Positions 51,882-61,350 are shown, numbered from the stretch's first letter. The stretch is 64,000 nucleotides of DNA from CAZTAO01 sp964611645 (GCA_964611645.1 CAZTAO010000002.1:1-64000); one strand, 5' to 3'. Made by a program: numbers and translations. The notes: generated from the letters alone by a model not told the origin.

Positions 51882-53564
51882 CTACCGAGTAACCACATCG
51901 ACCGCATTCGCTTTTGCAGCCGCCACGGCGAAGCTCGTCTCAACCGTCTTCCCGCCCACGGTTACATTCAACGTGTAGTCTCCCTGGAAACCTCGAAACT
52001 TAAAGCGACCTTTGCGGTCAGTCTTGCCTTTGGTCCGTGTCATCCACTCTTCCCGAATCAACTTCCGGAGAGCTGTGTATGCGGGCTTTTCGCTGAGGTC
52101 TTTGCGCAGCAATCCCCCACCCTCCAGCCAGGAACCGGCATCAGAGAGGTCCCACCAGGTGATCCCGGCCATAGCGGGGTGGGAGAAGCAGACTGTGTAG
52201 AGCTTGGCTGCATAGTCGGCCTGCGCGGCCTCGTCCCACTTGCCGGTGAGGTGCGACCCCGTGATGGGCGTGCCGGAGGAAGCGGGGGTGAACTCTGTGA
52301 TATGGAGCTTATTGCCGAGGGTAGCGTATTTGTCGAGCACGCGCTGGACCCTCTCAAGCGGGAAGCGCATTGTCGCGGGCTCGTGAGCTTGTATCCCGAT
52401 GCCATCGAAGGGGACGCCGTTTGCCTTGGCTTTCTCAAGCAGGTCGAAGAACTGCGGGCAGCCGTCTGCCAGCACGTTGTAGTCGTTCACGATGAGGTGA
52501 GCCTTCGGGTCGGCTTCCTGCGCCCATCTGTATGGTTGGTCTATGGTAATGCCGTAGCAGTGTGAGGGTTCGTTGACTACCTCCCAGTAGTCGATCTTGC
52601 CGGAGTAGCGGCTGACAATGTCCGTAACCCTCTGCTTCTGGAGGTCAACCGGAGGCAGGCCCTGAGACCATCTGGGCAAGGCTATATCGAACACCCACAA
52701 CAGCGGGTGGCCCTTCAGCCTGATGTTGTTCTGCATGCACCAGGACACAATGCCATCCATGTAGGGGTAGTTGGGTTTCCCTTTCTCCGGCTCAAATGAG
52801 TTCCAGTAGAATGGCAGGGTAGCGTAGTTGAACAGGCCCTTGAACTTCTCCAGGTAGAGATCGTTCCTGGCCTGGTCGCCCAGATTGTTGAACATGAAGA
52901 TATTACAGCCAAAGAGAAAGTCCTGCTTCGTCTGGACTACTTCCACCGCCGCGCCCGGCACTGGCTTCCCGCGCGAATCCAACACTCTCACAACCGCGTC
53001 GCTCTTGCGGTTCTTCTCGATCGCCAGCCTGGCGCGCTTGAGTGTGTCCTCTTCCAACTTGGCCTGCCATTTGAGAATGCCGGCCTGCCATTTCGTCTGG
53101 TCTGATAATGTGGGGTCGGGTGCCCCAGCGGGGGCCACGATAGCCATCCGCGAGATGAGGATATTGCGGTCCTCGGTGGCGGTCTTGTGGTCGTTGGAGA
53201 ATGAGACCGCGATGCGGTAGTCTCCCGGCTTGGCCTTGAACCTGAATGTGTGCTCTTTCTCCGTGGCCCACGCGACAACCACGTTCTCGACCAATTCGCC
53301 GTCAACGCTCAAGCCCATCCAAGGCCAGACTCCGTCGGCACGAGTGCCCCAGCAAGCCACGCGAACCTGGTATACCCCCGGCTTCTCTATATGGACGAAG
53401 TCTCCAAAGTCGCCATTTCCCCATAGGTTCCAGACGCCGTCGACGTTAGCCCCAGTCGTCTTCACCCGCGCCTGGTCTACAGTTATCGTGAGCGCCATCG
53501 CCCCCGCGCATGTCGCTATAAGGATCAAGACAAGAATCGCCGTAGTCGTCATTCTAGAAGTCAT
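51882..53564 (-). CDS. Secreted GH10 endo-beta-1,4-xylanase with N-terminal beta domain
   Basis: The 560-residue protein (ATG after GGAGGT) has a signal peptide ending AGAMA. A carbohydrate-binding-like beta domain (about 25-150) and a short Ig-like linker (RVLDSRGKPVPGAAVEVVQ) precede the GH10 barrel (about 205-500). Acid/base Glu332 (WEVVNEP) and nucleophile Glu424 (HITEFTP) are in place, as is GHPLLWVF. It cleaves xylan. The last 60 residues form a small beta tail (KGRFKFRGFQGDYTLNV). Divergent from the large glycosidase-like gene, with a 111-nt shared promoter region. Confidence 0.93.
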   Translation of the reverse strand: MTSRMTTTAILVLILIATCAGAMALTITVDQARVKTTGANVDGVWNLWGNGDFGDFVHIEKPGVYQVRVACWGTRADGVWPWMGLSVDGELVENVVVAWATEKEHTFRFKAKPGDYRIAVSFSNDHKTATEDRNILISRMAIVAPAGAPDPTLSDQTKWQAGILKWQAKLEEDTLKRARLAIEKNRKSDAVVRVLDSRGKPVPGAAVEVVQTKQDFLFGCNIFMFNNLGDQARNDLYLEKFKGLFNYATLPFYWNSFEPEKGKPNYPYMDGIVSWCMQNNIRLKGHPLLWVFDIALPRWSQGLPPVDLQKQRVTDIVSRYSGKIDYWEVVNEPSHCYGITIDQPYRWAQEADPKAHLIVNDYNVLADGCPQFFDLLEKAKANGVPFDGIGIQAHEPATMRFPLERVQRVLDKYATLGNKLHITEFTPASSGTPITGSHLTGKWDEAAQADYAAKLYTVCFSHPAMAGITWWDLSDAGSWLEGGGLLRKDLSEKPAYTALRKLIREEWMTRTKGKTDRKGRFKFRGFQGDYTLNVTVGGKTVETSFAVAAAKANAVDVVTR

Positions 53565-53608
53565 ATTTCCACCTCCGACAATCTAGACTACCATAAATGG
53601 CCGGTTCT

Positions 53609-53637
53609 TTGCCTGTATGGCTGAAGAGGTGTAGAAT
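53609..53637 (+). promoter_or_regulatory. Candidate promoter of the 1053-residue secreted protein
   Basis: TTGCCT (53609-53614), a 17-bp spacer and TAGAAT (53632-53637), 38 nt before the ATG at 53676. Confidence 0.5.
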
Positions 53638-53675
53638 TGTCTCATTCTCTATCGGTGCTGCTCAGGAGGAATCCT

Positions 53676-56600
53676 ATGCGTCGTTCGATCCTGTATTTGC
53701 TCCTCGCTCTCTTCTGTCTTTCTGCCGTTGCGGCGGCTGATTCTGCCAAGCCCAGCTACCCGGTGTACAGGATGGACAAAGCTCCCGTGGTCGATGGCGA
53801 TGTCTCCGGGGACCCGGCTTGGAGCGGCCTGCCCTGGGGAACCGGGTTTCGGGTGTTGGGCGGCAAGCGGCCCGCGAAAAAGCAGACCAGGTTCGCGATG
53901 GGTTACACTTCGGACGCTCTTTATATAGCGGTGTTCTGCGACGAACCCGATGTGGACAAGGTCAAGGCAATTGCGGGTGATGATGACGAGGGCATCTGGG
54001 CGGAAGATGGCGTGGAGGTTTTCATATACCCCGTTTCCGGGAACGCGCTGCAGGTGGTGGTGAACCTCAACGGCGCTCACACCAACTACCTCCACAAGCC
54101 CGGCAGCGAGTTCGAGAGCCACGCGTCGGTTGCCTATGCTCAGACTGCCGTTCGCAAGGGCGACGGATCATACACTGTTGAGGTGAAGATGCCGTTCAAG
54201 ACCCTTGGCAGGACGCCCAAAGCCGGCCAAACCTGGAGTGGAGCGGTTTGCCGGAATGTGCACGTGGGCGACGAGAGAACGGAGATCAACTCCACGTGGG
54301 CGCCCGTGTTGTCTATGTATTATGAGCCTGAAAACTTCGCCGAGCTGCGATTCGAGGGAAGGCCTCCCACGGACTCGCAAAAAGACATACCATCGATCTC
54401 CACCGAGGAAAGCGATGCGGAACTCAACCTGGTAGTGAGTCTCGGGTTTGACGAGGGCGGAGGCGATATTGCACATGGGACCTCAGCTATCATTAACGAT
54501 GGCAAGGTATTCGGCGCGGTCTCGGTAAAGGGAGAGAACGGCTTCGCTCTGCGCTTCGACAAAGACGGCGACAGGGTTGAGGTCCCGGATTCTCCAAGCC
54601 TCAGCAGCATCACCACCGCGATGACTCTGGAATGCCGGGCATATTTCGATCTGGACAAACTCTCCGGCAAGTCCGGCACACTCATAGCTAAGTCACCGCT
54701 GTCCGGTTTTGGGAACGGGTTCTATCTGTTCTTCAGCGACACACGCGGGGTCACCAAGGCGATAGAGTTCGGGGTTGCGCAGGACTGGCAGGTGCGGGAG
54801 GGATGCCAGGTGGATAACGCCATCACGGCCTCTGGTTGGCACCACATAATTGTCACGTTCGACGTTGCGGCGGCAGATGGCAAGGCAGCGAAGATATACG
54901 TGGATGGGCAGCTAATGGGCGCTTATCCGCTGCGGGTTACCTCCATGGCAATCAACCAGCCTCCCCTCACCATCGGAGGCCAGCAGGTGTCCTGGGAGGA
55001 GATCAACAAGTGGTCGAACACGTTTCTGGGTGACATCGACGAAGTGAAGGTCTGGTCCAAAGCCCTGAGCTTCGCCGAAATCGAGAGACTCTACGGCTCC
55101 ACCTGGGCCAAGAGCAAGCCCATCTCACCCAAGAATGCCGCTGAAACGGCTACTCAACCGACCTTCTCTTGGACGAAGTCGACTGATGGCACCTCCTACA
55201 TATTCGAGCTTTCCATGGTCCCAAGCTTCACCGCCAAGACCACCATCCGAAAACCACTCACCATGTCGACATTCAAGCCTGCTCAAGCCCTGAAGCCGGG
55301 GGTATGGTATTGGAGGGTGTGGTCAACTGACAAGGCCGGGAAGCCCACGGCTGCCTGCGAGACCAGGGCGGTTGTGGTTGCGTGGAAAGACAAGTTCATG
55401 CCCGCCGACACCACCCCGCCTGTGATCACCGACGTAAAACCGGTTCCCGATGCAGGGAACGAGGTTCCGAGGCCCGCACTCTCAGGAGTCTGGTCGGATG
55501 ATTCCGCGCTCGATCTCAAGTCGGCGAAGGTGCTCTTGGATGGGAAGGACATTGCTAAGGGTGCGACTATCACCGAAACAGGATTCATCTGTACGCCCAC
55601 TTCTGACCTGGCCAACGGAATGCACAAGCTTGCGATTACTATCAAGGACAAGGCCGGGAATGTCTCCAATCTGGTCAAGCAGAGCTTCAGCGTGGGAGAA
55701 CCCTGCAAGGCTGATGTCCGAATCGGCAAGGACCGGCTGATATACACAAATGGCGAGCCGTGGTTCCCGATGATGGGCTATGGGATGGGCGTTCTTGGCT
55801 TCGACAACATCGCCAGGGCCGGTTTCAACTCCATGTACGGCGGCCTTGGCCCAATCCCCGGCAACGACTACGCGCTCAAGAGTTTCAGGGCAGCCGGGCT
55901 GAGATACTACGCGGATATGTCACAGTTCACCGGCAGGGGAAAGATGGAAGGCGGTACCGACTTCACCTACAAATCGGTATTGCAGGTGATGCCGTTCCTC
56001 AACGCACTGCCGGATTACTTCGCGGTGTGTCTGGATGAGCCAAACGGCATGGCCGAAGGCATCCAGTATGCCAGGGCTATATGGAAAGCAATGAACGATA
56101 CCGGTCACGGAAAGCCGGTAATGTGGATACTCAATTCACCGTCTGCGTCGGGAGCATACGGAGAGGTGGGCGACGGAGTCTGTATAGACTGCTACCCGGT
56201 TCCCACCAGACCCATGGATACCGTGGCCAAGTTCATCGACTTCTCCCACGAGCTTCTGGCGCGCAAGAAACCGGTGTGGTTCATAGTCCAGGCTCTGGAC
56301 TGGCGGTTGGAAGCGAGCCAGTATAAGCCGGTGCCGTCAGATAAGAGCGTCCAACAGGTACTGGACGAGCTGAAAGCGCAGAACTTCGAGTTCAGGCCCA
56401 ATGCGCGCGAAATCCGCTGCATGTCCTATCTGGCGCTGGCCCACGACGTGCAGGGTCTGATGATCTACCCAAACCCATCCGGCGGCCAGTACATCGGCAT
56501 AACCTACTTCCCGGATGCCCTCAAGGGATTGCTGGACACCGCCTCACAGGTAAGGTGGCTAAGCCCGATCCTGCTGTCGCAGCAGGGGACCGCGCTGGTG

Positions 56601-56837
56601 ACGGCGGAGCCAAAAGACTCCGGCCTGCACATCTTCAGCAAGCCCTACAATGGGGCAATATACCTGATAGCGGTCAACCCGACCGAACTCCCCATTTCGG
56701 CCACTTTCAAGCTCCCGGGGAAGGCGGGCAAGAAGGTGGATTCAGTGTTCGAGAACAGAACGCTCAAACTCTCGGGCATGACATTCAGTGATTTGTTTAG
56801 GCCAGGGGATGCGAGGGTGTACCGGGTTTCATTCTGA
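53676..56837 (+). CDS. Secreted multidomain protein: CBM9, LamG, Fn3-like, putative glycoside hydrolase barrel
   Basis: An ATG after AGGAGGAAT gives 1053 residues with a signal peptide ending AVAAA. A CBM9-like domain (about 20-210, VVDGDVSGDPAWSGLPWG) is followed by a LamG/concanavalin-like domain (about 255-480), with GWHHIIVTFD and GDIDEVKVWSKAL. Next come Fn3/Ig-like segments (about 480-685, PTFSWTKSTDGTSYIFEL and PALSGVWSDDSALD). The C-terminal 350 residues look like a (beta/alpha)8 hydrolase: YTNGEPWFPMMGYGM, AGFNSMYGG, YFAVCLDEPNG (candidate catalytic Asp-Glu pair) and GLMIYPNPSGG. No GH family could be named. Next to a xylanase and a beta-helix protein, a role in plant polysaccharide binding and cleavage is likely. 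Confidence 0.8.
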   Translation: MRRSILYLLLALFCLSAVAAADSAKPSYPVYRMDKAPVVDGDVSGDPAWSGLPWGTGFRVLGGKRPAKKQTRFAMGYTSDALYIAVFCDEPDVDKVKAIAGDDDEGIWAEDGVEVFIYPVSGNALQVVVNLNGAHTNYLHKPGSEFESHASVAYAQTAVRKGDGSYTVEVKMPFKTLGRTPKAGQTWSGAVCRNVHVGDERTEINSTWAPVLSMYYEPENFAELRFEGRPPTDSQKDIPSISTEESDAELNLVVSLGFDEGGGDIAHGTSAIINDGKVFGAVSVKGENGFALRFDKDGDRVEVPDSPSLSSITTAMTLECRAYFDLDKLSGKSGTLIAKSPLSGFGNGFYLFFSDTRGVTKAIEFGVAQDWQVREGCQVDNAITASGWHHIIVTFDVAAADGKAAKIYVDGQLMGAYPLRVTSMAINQPPLTIGGQQVSWEEINKWSNTFLGDIDEVKVWSKALSFAEIERLYGSTWAKSKPISPKNAAETATQPTFSWTKSTDGTSYIFELSMVPSFTAKTTIRKPLTMSTFKPAQALKPGVWYWRVWSTDKAGKPTAACETRAVVVAWKDKFMPADTTPPVITDVKPVPDAGNEVPRPALSGVWSDDSALDLKSAKVLLDGKDIAKGATITETGFICTPTSDLANGMHKLAITIKDKAGNVSNLVKQSFSVGEPCKADVRIGKDRLIYTNGEPWFPMMGYGMGVLGFDNIARAGFNSMYGGLGPIPGNDYALKSFRAAGLRYYADMSQFTGRGKMEGGTDFTYKSVLQVMPFLNALPDYFAVCLDEPNGMAEGIQYARAIWKAMNDTGHGKPVMWILNSPSASGAYGEVGDGVCIDCYPVPTRPMDTVAKFIDFSHELLARKKPVWFIVQALDWRLEASQYKPVPSDKSVQQVLDELKAQNFEFRPNAREIRCMSYLALAHDVQGLMIYPNPSGGQYIGITYFPDALKGLLDTASQVRWLSPILLSQQGTALVTAEPKDSGLHIFSKPYNGAIYLIAVNPTELPISATFKLPGKAGKKVDSVFENRTLKLSGMTFSDLFRPGDARVYRVSF

Positions 56838-56909
56838 ATCGCGGATTTCGCGGAACGGCTCGGATTACGCGGAACGGAGACGGAAGGGAAACGCGTCCGC
56901 GCTCTTCGC

Positions 56910-56940
56910 AATCCCTCCAGGTATCTTACCTGGAGGGATT
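56910..56940. repeat. Perfect palindrome, copy 2, containing a stop codon
   Basis: AATCCCTCCAGGTA (56910-56923), loop TCT, TACCTGGAGGGATT (56927-56940). It is the inverse-oriented twin of 7571-7603. The beta-helix gene on the minus strand ends within it, so the arm supplies its last residues (NPSR) and the TAA stop. Confidence 0.75.
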
Positions 56941-58197
56941 CCCTTTCACGGGTACGCCGCGGATTCTATACTCAAAGCACCCAATCGACGGCTTGGCTTT
57001 GGGCCTCCTGATGAGGTCTTTATCAACTGCAGGCGAGCCCACAGACGTGCCTGCAAACTTCGCTGGCGATGAAGACTTGAGGTGGAAGTCGTCTTTGGTC
57101 GGGTTCACGAACCCCGGGTCCCGGTTGTAGCCGTGGGCTTCGTTACCATAGGTTGAGCGCCAGGCAGACCACGGCACGATCACCTCTTTATTCTTGGGGT
57201 CGTAGGTGTAGGCCACGCGTTGGCTGTTGTCGGCGTAGACGTTGTAGTCGAATGTGTTGCCGTTTGTTCTTCCGTCTTCGTATGTGTTGCAGAGCACATT
57301 GCAGTAGCCTGCGCCCACCGAGCCGAAGATGTTATTTGTCCAGCGGTTGTTCGACCCACCCCATATCCAGGCGTCGGCGCGGGGGTGGCCGTAGAGGGTG
57401 TTGTTAACGAACTCATTGTTGCTCGCCGAATCCAGGTTGATCCCCCACTGGTTGTGCACGATGAGGTTATTCCTGATGAGGCTGTGCTGTGTATACTTGA
57501 GCTGAATCCCGCCGCCGGTGATCTTGTGGAAGTAGTTGTCTTCAACGGTCAGCCGCTCGGACATCGCGGCGTTCTCTTTTGTAACGAACTCGCTGTTGGT
57601 GTAGATGCCGTGATCCAGCAGGGTCCCCTCGCGGCCGATGTTCCACAGCTCGGAGTTTGAGACTTTGATGTCGCGGCAGCCGTCGATCATAATGCCGGGA
57701 TGGCCGTACTGGTTCTGCTTGTTCCAGTATCGGATATCCGATACCTTGACCCTGTTCAGTAAGATATCGTGGCATTGCCAGTTGACGGCTGTGGAGCCGA
57801 TGTATATGCCACAGCCGGGATAGCCCTTGAAGTGCAGACCCTCGATCTTCCAGTATGAGTCGTCGTGCAGGATGAGGCCGATCTGGTCGCTCTTGCCCCC
57901 CGGCCCAACGAACACCGGCGACTCCCCGATGTAGTTCTTGACGGTAAACCACGAACCCGGCCTGCCGTCCCTGCCCTGGATATCCACCGCCTGCCCGGTG
58001 TAGGTTCCACCTCTCACAAGGAGCGTGTCGCCTGGCGAGATCGTAGCCATCCCTTTCTGGAGTGTCGCCCAAGGCTGCGAAATGCTGCCGGTCGCGCTGT
58101 CATTGCCGTTCGTCGCAACGTAGTAAGTCGCCGCGCTCACGTTCGCGGTCAGGAATGCAAAGGCCAGTCCGGTAACTGCGGCAATCAGTTTGTTCAT
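56926..58197 (-). CDS. Secreted right-handed beta-helix protein (pectate-lyase-like)
   Basis: The 423-residue protein starts at an ATG with GGAG 6 nt upstream. A signal peptide (LIAAVTGLAFAFLTANVSAA) leads into TYYVATNGNDSATGSISQPW, the standard N-terminus of secreted DUF1565/beta-helix proteins. Parallel-beta-helix rungs follow (HDILLNRVKVSDI, GIMIDGCRDIKVSNSELWN, IRNNLIVHNQWGINLDSA). Likely a polysaccharide lyase or hydrolase; no catalytic residue is assigned. The end GNPSR is encoded inside a repeat palindrome, so the gene's 3' end seems to have been reshaped by the repeat. Confidence 0.82.
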   Translation of the reverse strand: MNKLIAAVTGLAFAFLTANVSAATYYVATNGNDSATGSISQPWATLQKGMATISPGDTLLVRGGTYTGQAVDIQGRDGRPGSWFTVKNYIGESPVFVGPGGKSDQIGLILHDDSYWKIEGLHFKGYPGCGIYIGSTAVNWQCHDILLNRVKVSDIRYWNKQNQYGHPGIMIDGCRDIKVSNSELWNIGREGTLLDHGIYTNSEFVTKENAAMSERLTVEDNYFHKITGGGIQLKYTQHSLIRNNLIVHNQWGINLDSASNNEFVNNTLYGHPRADAWIWGGSNNRWTNNIFGSVGAGYCNVLCNTYEDGRTNGNTFDYNVYADNSQRVAYTYDPKNKEVIVPWSAWRSTYGNEAHGYNRDPGFVNPTKDDFHLKSSSPAKFAGTSVGSPAVDKDLIRRPKAKPSIGCFEYRIRGVPVKGNPSR

Positions 58198-58271
58198 GGC
58201 GGTCTCCGTGGATGACTCGTTATAGTGATTATACTGCAATGCAGTGGGAATTCGCACGGTGTGTTTGCAGG

Positions 58272-58300
58272 GTTGACCCCACCGAAAGGCCCTGTTACAC
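58272..58300 (+). promoter_or_regulatory. Candidate promoter of the DapA-family gene
   Basis: TTGACC (58272-58277), a 17-bp spacer and TACACT (58295-58300), in the gap divergent from the beta-helix gene and about 54 nt before the ATG. Confidence 0.5.
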
Positions 58301-58353
58301 TGGTCTGGGCTTGTTTGAAGCAATCTCACACTGTTTGACTAGGGAGAGGCTAT

Positions 58354-59283
58354 ATGCTGACAAAGGATCAACTGGTGGGCTCGTGGGCGGGCTTGCCGGT
58401 GGCTTGGAAAGACGATTACTCATTTGACGAGAGGACCTATCGCGGCGATGTAGCACGGTGTTGCGAAGCTGGGGTGCCCGGCATATATACCGGCGGCACC
58501 ACCGGCGAGTTCTATGCCACCGGCGACGATGAGTTCAAGCTGATCGCAGATGCAACCATTCAGGAGTGCAAGAACGGCAAAACGCCGGTTATGATCGGCT
58601 GCACCTCCACCTATACCCTCGGCGCCATCCGAAGGGCGCAGTACGCCGCCGAGAAGGGCGCGGACGCTGTCCAGGTCGCGCTGCCGTTCTGGCTGGAAGT
58701 GCCGGATGAGGCCGCCGTGGAGTTCTTCGTTGAGCTATCGGCTGCGGTTCCGGGCATGCCCATCACAATCTACGAGACCACGCGCGCCAAGAAGGCCCTG
58801 ACCCTGGAGCAGCACCGGCAGATACACCAACTGGTTCCGGCAGTCATAGGCGTTAAGTCCAACGCCAATACCGTGGGTGTCACCGAGGAAGGCTGCGCGG
58901 AACTGAGCAAGTTCTGGCAGGTGTTTGTGGGCGAGGGCTTGTGGTCCCAGCTCGGACCCCACGGCGCAATCGGCTGCTGCAGCGCGATGATCTACCTCAA
59001 CCCAAGGCTAACGATGGGCATGTTCGACCTGCTGAAGGCAAAGAAGTGGGACGAGTTGAGCGTCTGGACCGAGAAGTCCACCCGGATAATAATGGAAGGC
59101 TTGAAGCCTTGTTGGAGTGTGGGACGAGAGGACAGCGCGCTGGACAGACTGCAGGCCAACGCCACCGGGTTCCTCAAGACCAGCCTCCACTGCCGCAAAC
59201 CGTACCCATCCTGCACGCCGGAGATGGTAGTGAACTTCCGCAAGTGGCTGGCCGACAACCTGCCGGAGTTCCTGGAGTTGTAG
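58354..59283 (+). CDS. DapA/NanA-family class I aldolase
   Basis: The 309-residue protein follows GGGAGAGG. It has the GGTTGE pyruvate-binding motif, Tyr140 (TIYETTRA) and the Schiff-base Lys168 (VIGVKSNAN). Family members condense or cleave pyruvate with aldehydes, as in dihydrodipicolinate synthase, N-acetylneuraminate lyase or keto-deoxy-sugar aldolases. Isolation from lysine genes and the surrounding polysaccharide genes favour a sugar-acid or sialate role, which is inference. Confidence 0.85.
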   Translation: MLTKDQLVGSWAGLPVAWKDDYSFDERTYRGDVARCCEAGVPGIYTGGTTGEFYATGDDEFKLIADATIQECKNGKTPVMIGCTSTYTLGAIRRAQYAAEKGADAVQVALPFWLEVPDEAAVEFFVELSAAVPGMPITIYETTRAKKALTLEQHRQIHQLVPAVIGVKSNANTVGVTEEGCAELSKFWQVFVGEGLWSQLGPHGAIGCCSAMIYLNPRLTMGMFDLLKAKKWDELSVWTEKSTRIIMEGLKPCWSVGREDSALDRLQANATGFLKTSLHCRKPYPSCTPEMVVNFRKWLADNLPEFLEL

Positions 59284-59303
59284 AGCAGCCCACTAAGCTA
59301 GAA

Positions 59304-59328
59304 TGGGCGGTGCAATTCGCACCGCCCA
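59304..59328. terminator. Hairpin terminator between convergent genes
   Basis: TGGGCGGTGC (59304-59313) and GCACCGCCCA (59319-59328) form a perfect 10-bp stem with loop AATTC. It serves the convergent DapA-family and mazG genes. The T-rich tail is weak. Confidence 0.6.
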
Positions 59329-59362
59329 CTGTCATATATGTCCTATACGTCCTATCCAGCCT

Positions 59363-60157
59363 TTACTCGCCAGCCTTCGCCGCATTCCACGCGGCATCCA
59401 TTTCCTCGAGGGTCATGTCCTGAAGCTTCTTCCCGGACTCCTCCGCATACCGCTCTATCGCCCCAAAGCGGGCCGTGAACTTTGCCGAGGTCTCCCTGAG
59501 CGCTTCCTCCGGATCGATACCTTGGAATCTGGCGATGTTGACTGCGGTGAAGATCAGGTCGCCCAGTTCCTCTTTCACCGCCGCCTGGTCCCCGTGCTCG
59601 ATGGCCTCCTCAAGTTCCAGGGTCTCCTCCCGGAGTTTCTCCATAATGCCGTGGATGTGGGGCCAGTCGAACCCTACTCTGGCGGCTTTCTTGGTGAGTT
59701 TGGCGGCCCGCATCAGGGCCGGGAGATTGCTTGGAACGCCGTCCAGCGCGGATTCCCTGCCCTCGTTTGCCGGTTCCTCGCTCTTAATGCGCTCCCAGTT
59801 GGCCCATATCTCATCGATGCCTGAGACCTGGGTGTCAGAGAAGACGTGGGGGTGGCGGCGGCGCAGTTTCTCGGTAATAAGCCTGCACACGTCGGCGATG
59901 TCGAACTGCTGGTTCTCTTCGGCAATCTGGGCGTGGAGCAGGATTTGCAGGAGCAGGTCGCCGAGCTCATCCGCCAGCTTGTGGGGCACTCCGGAATCTA
60001 TGGCTTCCAGGACTTCATACGTCTCTTCCAGCACATAGGTCTTCAGCGAGTCGTGGGTCTGCTCGCGATCCCAGGGGCACCCTTCGGGGCTGCGCAGCTT
60101 GCGGACAGTCTCAACAAGCGCCGCGAACTGCGCGCTCTTCTCTTCCTCGCTGTGCAT
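59363..60157 (-). CDS. mazG: Nucleoside triphosphate pyrophosphohydrolase MazG
   Basis: The start ATG overlaps the previous gene's stop (TGATG). The 264-residue protein has two MazG folds. The first contains LRSPEGCPWDREQTHDSLK and EETYEVLEAI followed by ADELGDLLLQ. The second has EETLELEEAIEHGDQAAVKEELGDLIF. The E-E-x-x-E...E-x-x-D metal motif is present in both. It hydrolyses NTPs or dNTPs to NMP and PPi, cleaning the pool or tuning the stringent response. Confidence 0.93.
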   Translation of the reverse strand: MHSEEEKSAQFAALVETVRKLRSPEGCPWDREQTHDSLKTYVLEETYEVLEAIDSGVPHKLADELGDLLLQILLHAQIAEENQQFDIADVCRLITEKLRRRHPHVFSDTQVSGIDEIWANWERIKSEEPANEGRESALDGVPSNLPALMRAAKLTKKAARVGFDWPHIHGIMEKLREETLELEEAIEHGDQAAVKEELGDLIFTAVNIARFQGIDPEEALRETSAKFTARFGAIERYAEESGKKLQDMTLEEMDAAWNAAKAGE

Positions 60158-61350
60158 CAGACTGCCACTCTGAGCAGCGATACTTCGCACGGCACACTGC
60201 TCAGCAGCGTTTCCGCGATACCTTGCGCCACCGGGAAGCCCGATTCGGTCTGCCTTCCCACACCCACAACCACCAAGTCGGGCTTGCTGGTCTTCACGAT
60301 GTTTGCGAAGCCAACGATCGTGTCGCGGACTCGCTCGGTTCTGGCTTCCAACTTCACGCCGTGCTTGCGTGCAATCCGCTGAGCTTCCTTGCTGTTGTAG
60401 TCTGCCTCGGCCTCCGCATCCGGCACCTGGATCTCGATGGGCTGGGACCGAGGTATAGCGATGATGCTCACAAGCTCCACAGACGCCTGATCCCGAGCCA
60501 CCAGTTTGCAGGCATGCTCGACTGCGTGCTCCCAGTCGCCGACTGCCGGTACCATCACTCGAGACGGACCCGCCTCGGGGTTCTCCGGCGCGCCTTTGAT
60601 GAGAGATATCTCGCAGCCGCTTGCCGGGAATTGCGCCATGGCGCTCTCATCCTCGACTATCGGCGTCCCCTGTTCTCCGCAGTCCAGAGAAACCACCGCA
60701 AAATCGGCGTGCAGGGCAAATGTGAACTCCCCTAGGCCGCCGGAGTTTGATCGCACTCTGCGCACATGGACATACGATTTCAGGCGCGTCTTCTTTACCA
60801 GCGCCTCCGCAGCCCTCAGCCGCTCCTGGCCGGCTTCCTCGCGTTCGGTCAGCGGGGTGCCCAAAGGAAGAGTGCGGGGAACCTTGATGAGGTCAAGCAG
60901 GTGGATTTCACAGCTTTCGCCAAGCGCGAGGCGGTCCGCGTGGAACACAGCCCGCTGCCAGTTTCCCAGCATAGGCACGACGGCAGCCATGCGGGCACGG
61001 CCTCGCTCCAGCTTGAGTTCTTCCAGCTTGAACGATGCCCTGGCCTCTTCCACGCTTACCGCGATCGGAAGCTGCGACCTCACCCCCGGCACCTCCCGGA
61101 TCGTTGCCAACTGATCCTGCCCCAGACCCGCGACCACTATGCGGGCATTGTGGCTGGCGATGTAGCCGAAGGCGTCGGCGAAGGTCTCGCCGCCTTCCTG
61201 GGTTATGCCTTCGATCTCACTGCAATCGATGATAATGCCTGTGGGGTGTTCTTTGAGTAGCATTGCGGCCGCAGCTTGGATGGCGGGCCAGATATTGCCG
61301 CTGACCAGTCCGGTCAGTGTGATAGTGTCTTCGCGTGCTTCAATTATCAT
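60157..61350 (-). CDS. STAS domain fused to two UspA domains
   Basis: The 397-residue protein has an N-terminal STAS-like domain (about 1-110; GIIIDCSEIEGITQEGGETFADAFGYI is the STAS helix-turn with Asp-Cys-Ser in place of a clear phosphorylatable Ser) followed by two universal-stress-protein domains (about 110-250 and 260-397). The second has VVVGVGRQTESGFPVAQGIAETLLSSVPCEVSLLRV, close to a G-2x-G-9x-G-(S/T) ATP-binding pattern; the first is degenerate. It is probably a cytosolic stress or anti-sigma-type switch. Coupled to mazG by overlapping stop and start codons, so both may answer nucleotide stress. Confidence 0.75.
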   Translation of the reverse strand: MIIEAREDTITLTGLVSGNIWPAIQAAAAMLLKEHPTGIIIDCSEIEGITQEGGETFADAFGYIASHNARIVVAGLGQDQLATIREVPGVRSQLPIAVSVEEARASFKLEELKLERGRARMAAVVPMLGNWQRAVFHADRLALGESCEIHLLDLIKVPRTLPLGTPLTEREEAGQERLRAAEALVKKTRLKSYVHVRRVRSNSGGLGEFTFALHADFAVVSLDCGEQGTPIVEDESAMAQFPASGCEISLIKGAPENPEAGPSRVMVPAVGDWEHAVEHACKLVARDQASVELVSIIAIPRSQPIEIQVPDAEAEADYNSKEAQRIARKHGVKLEARTERVRDTIVGFANIVKTSKPDLVVVGVGRQTESGFPVAQGIAETLLSSVPCEVSLLRVAV

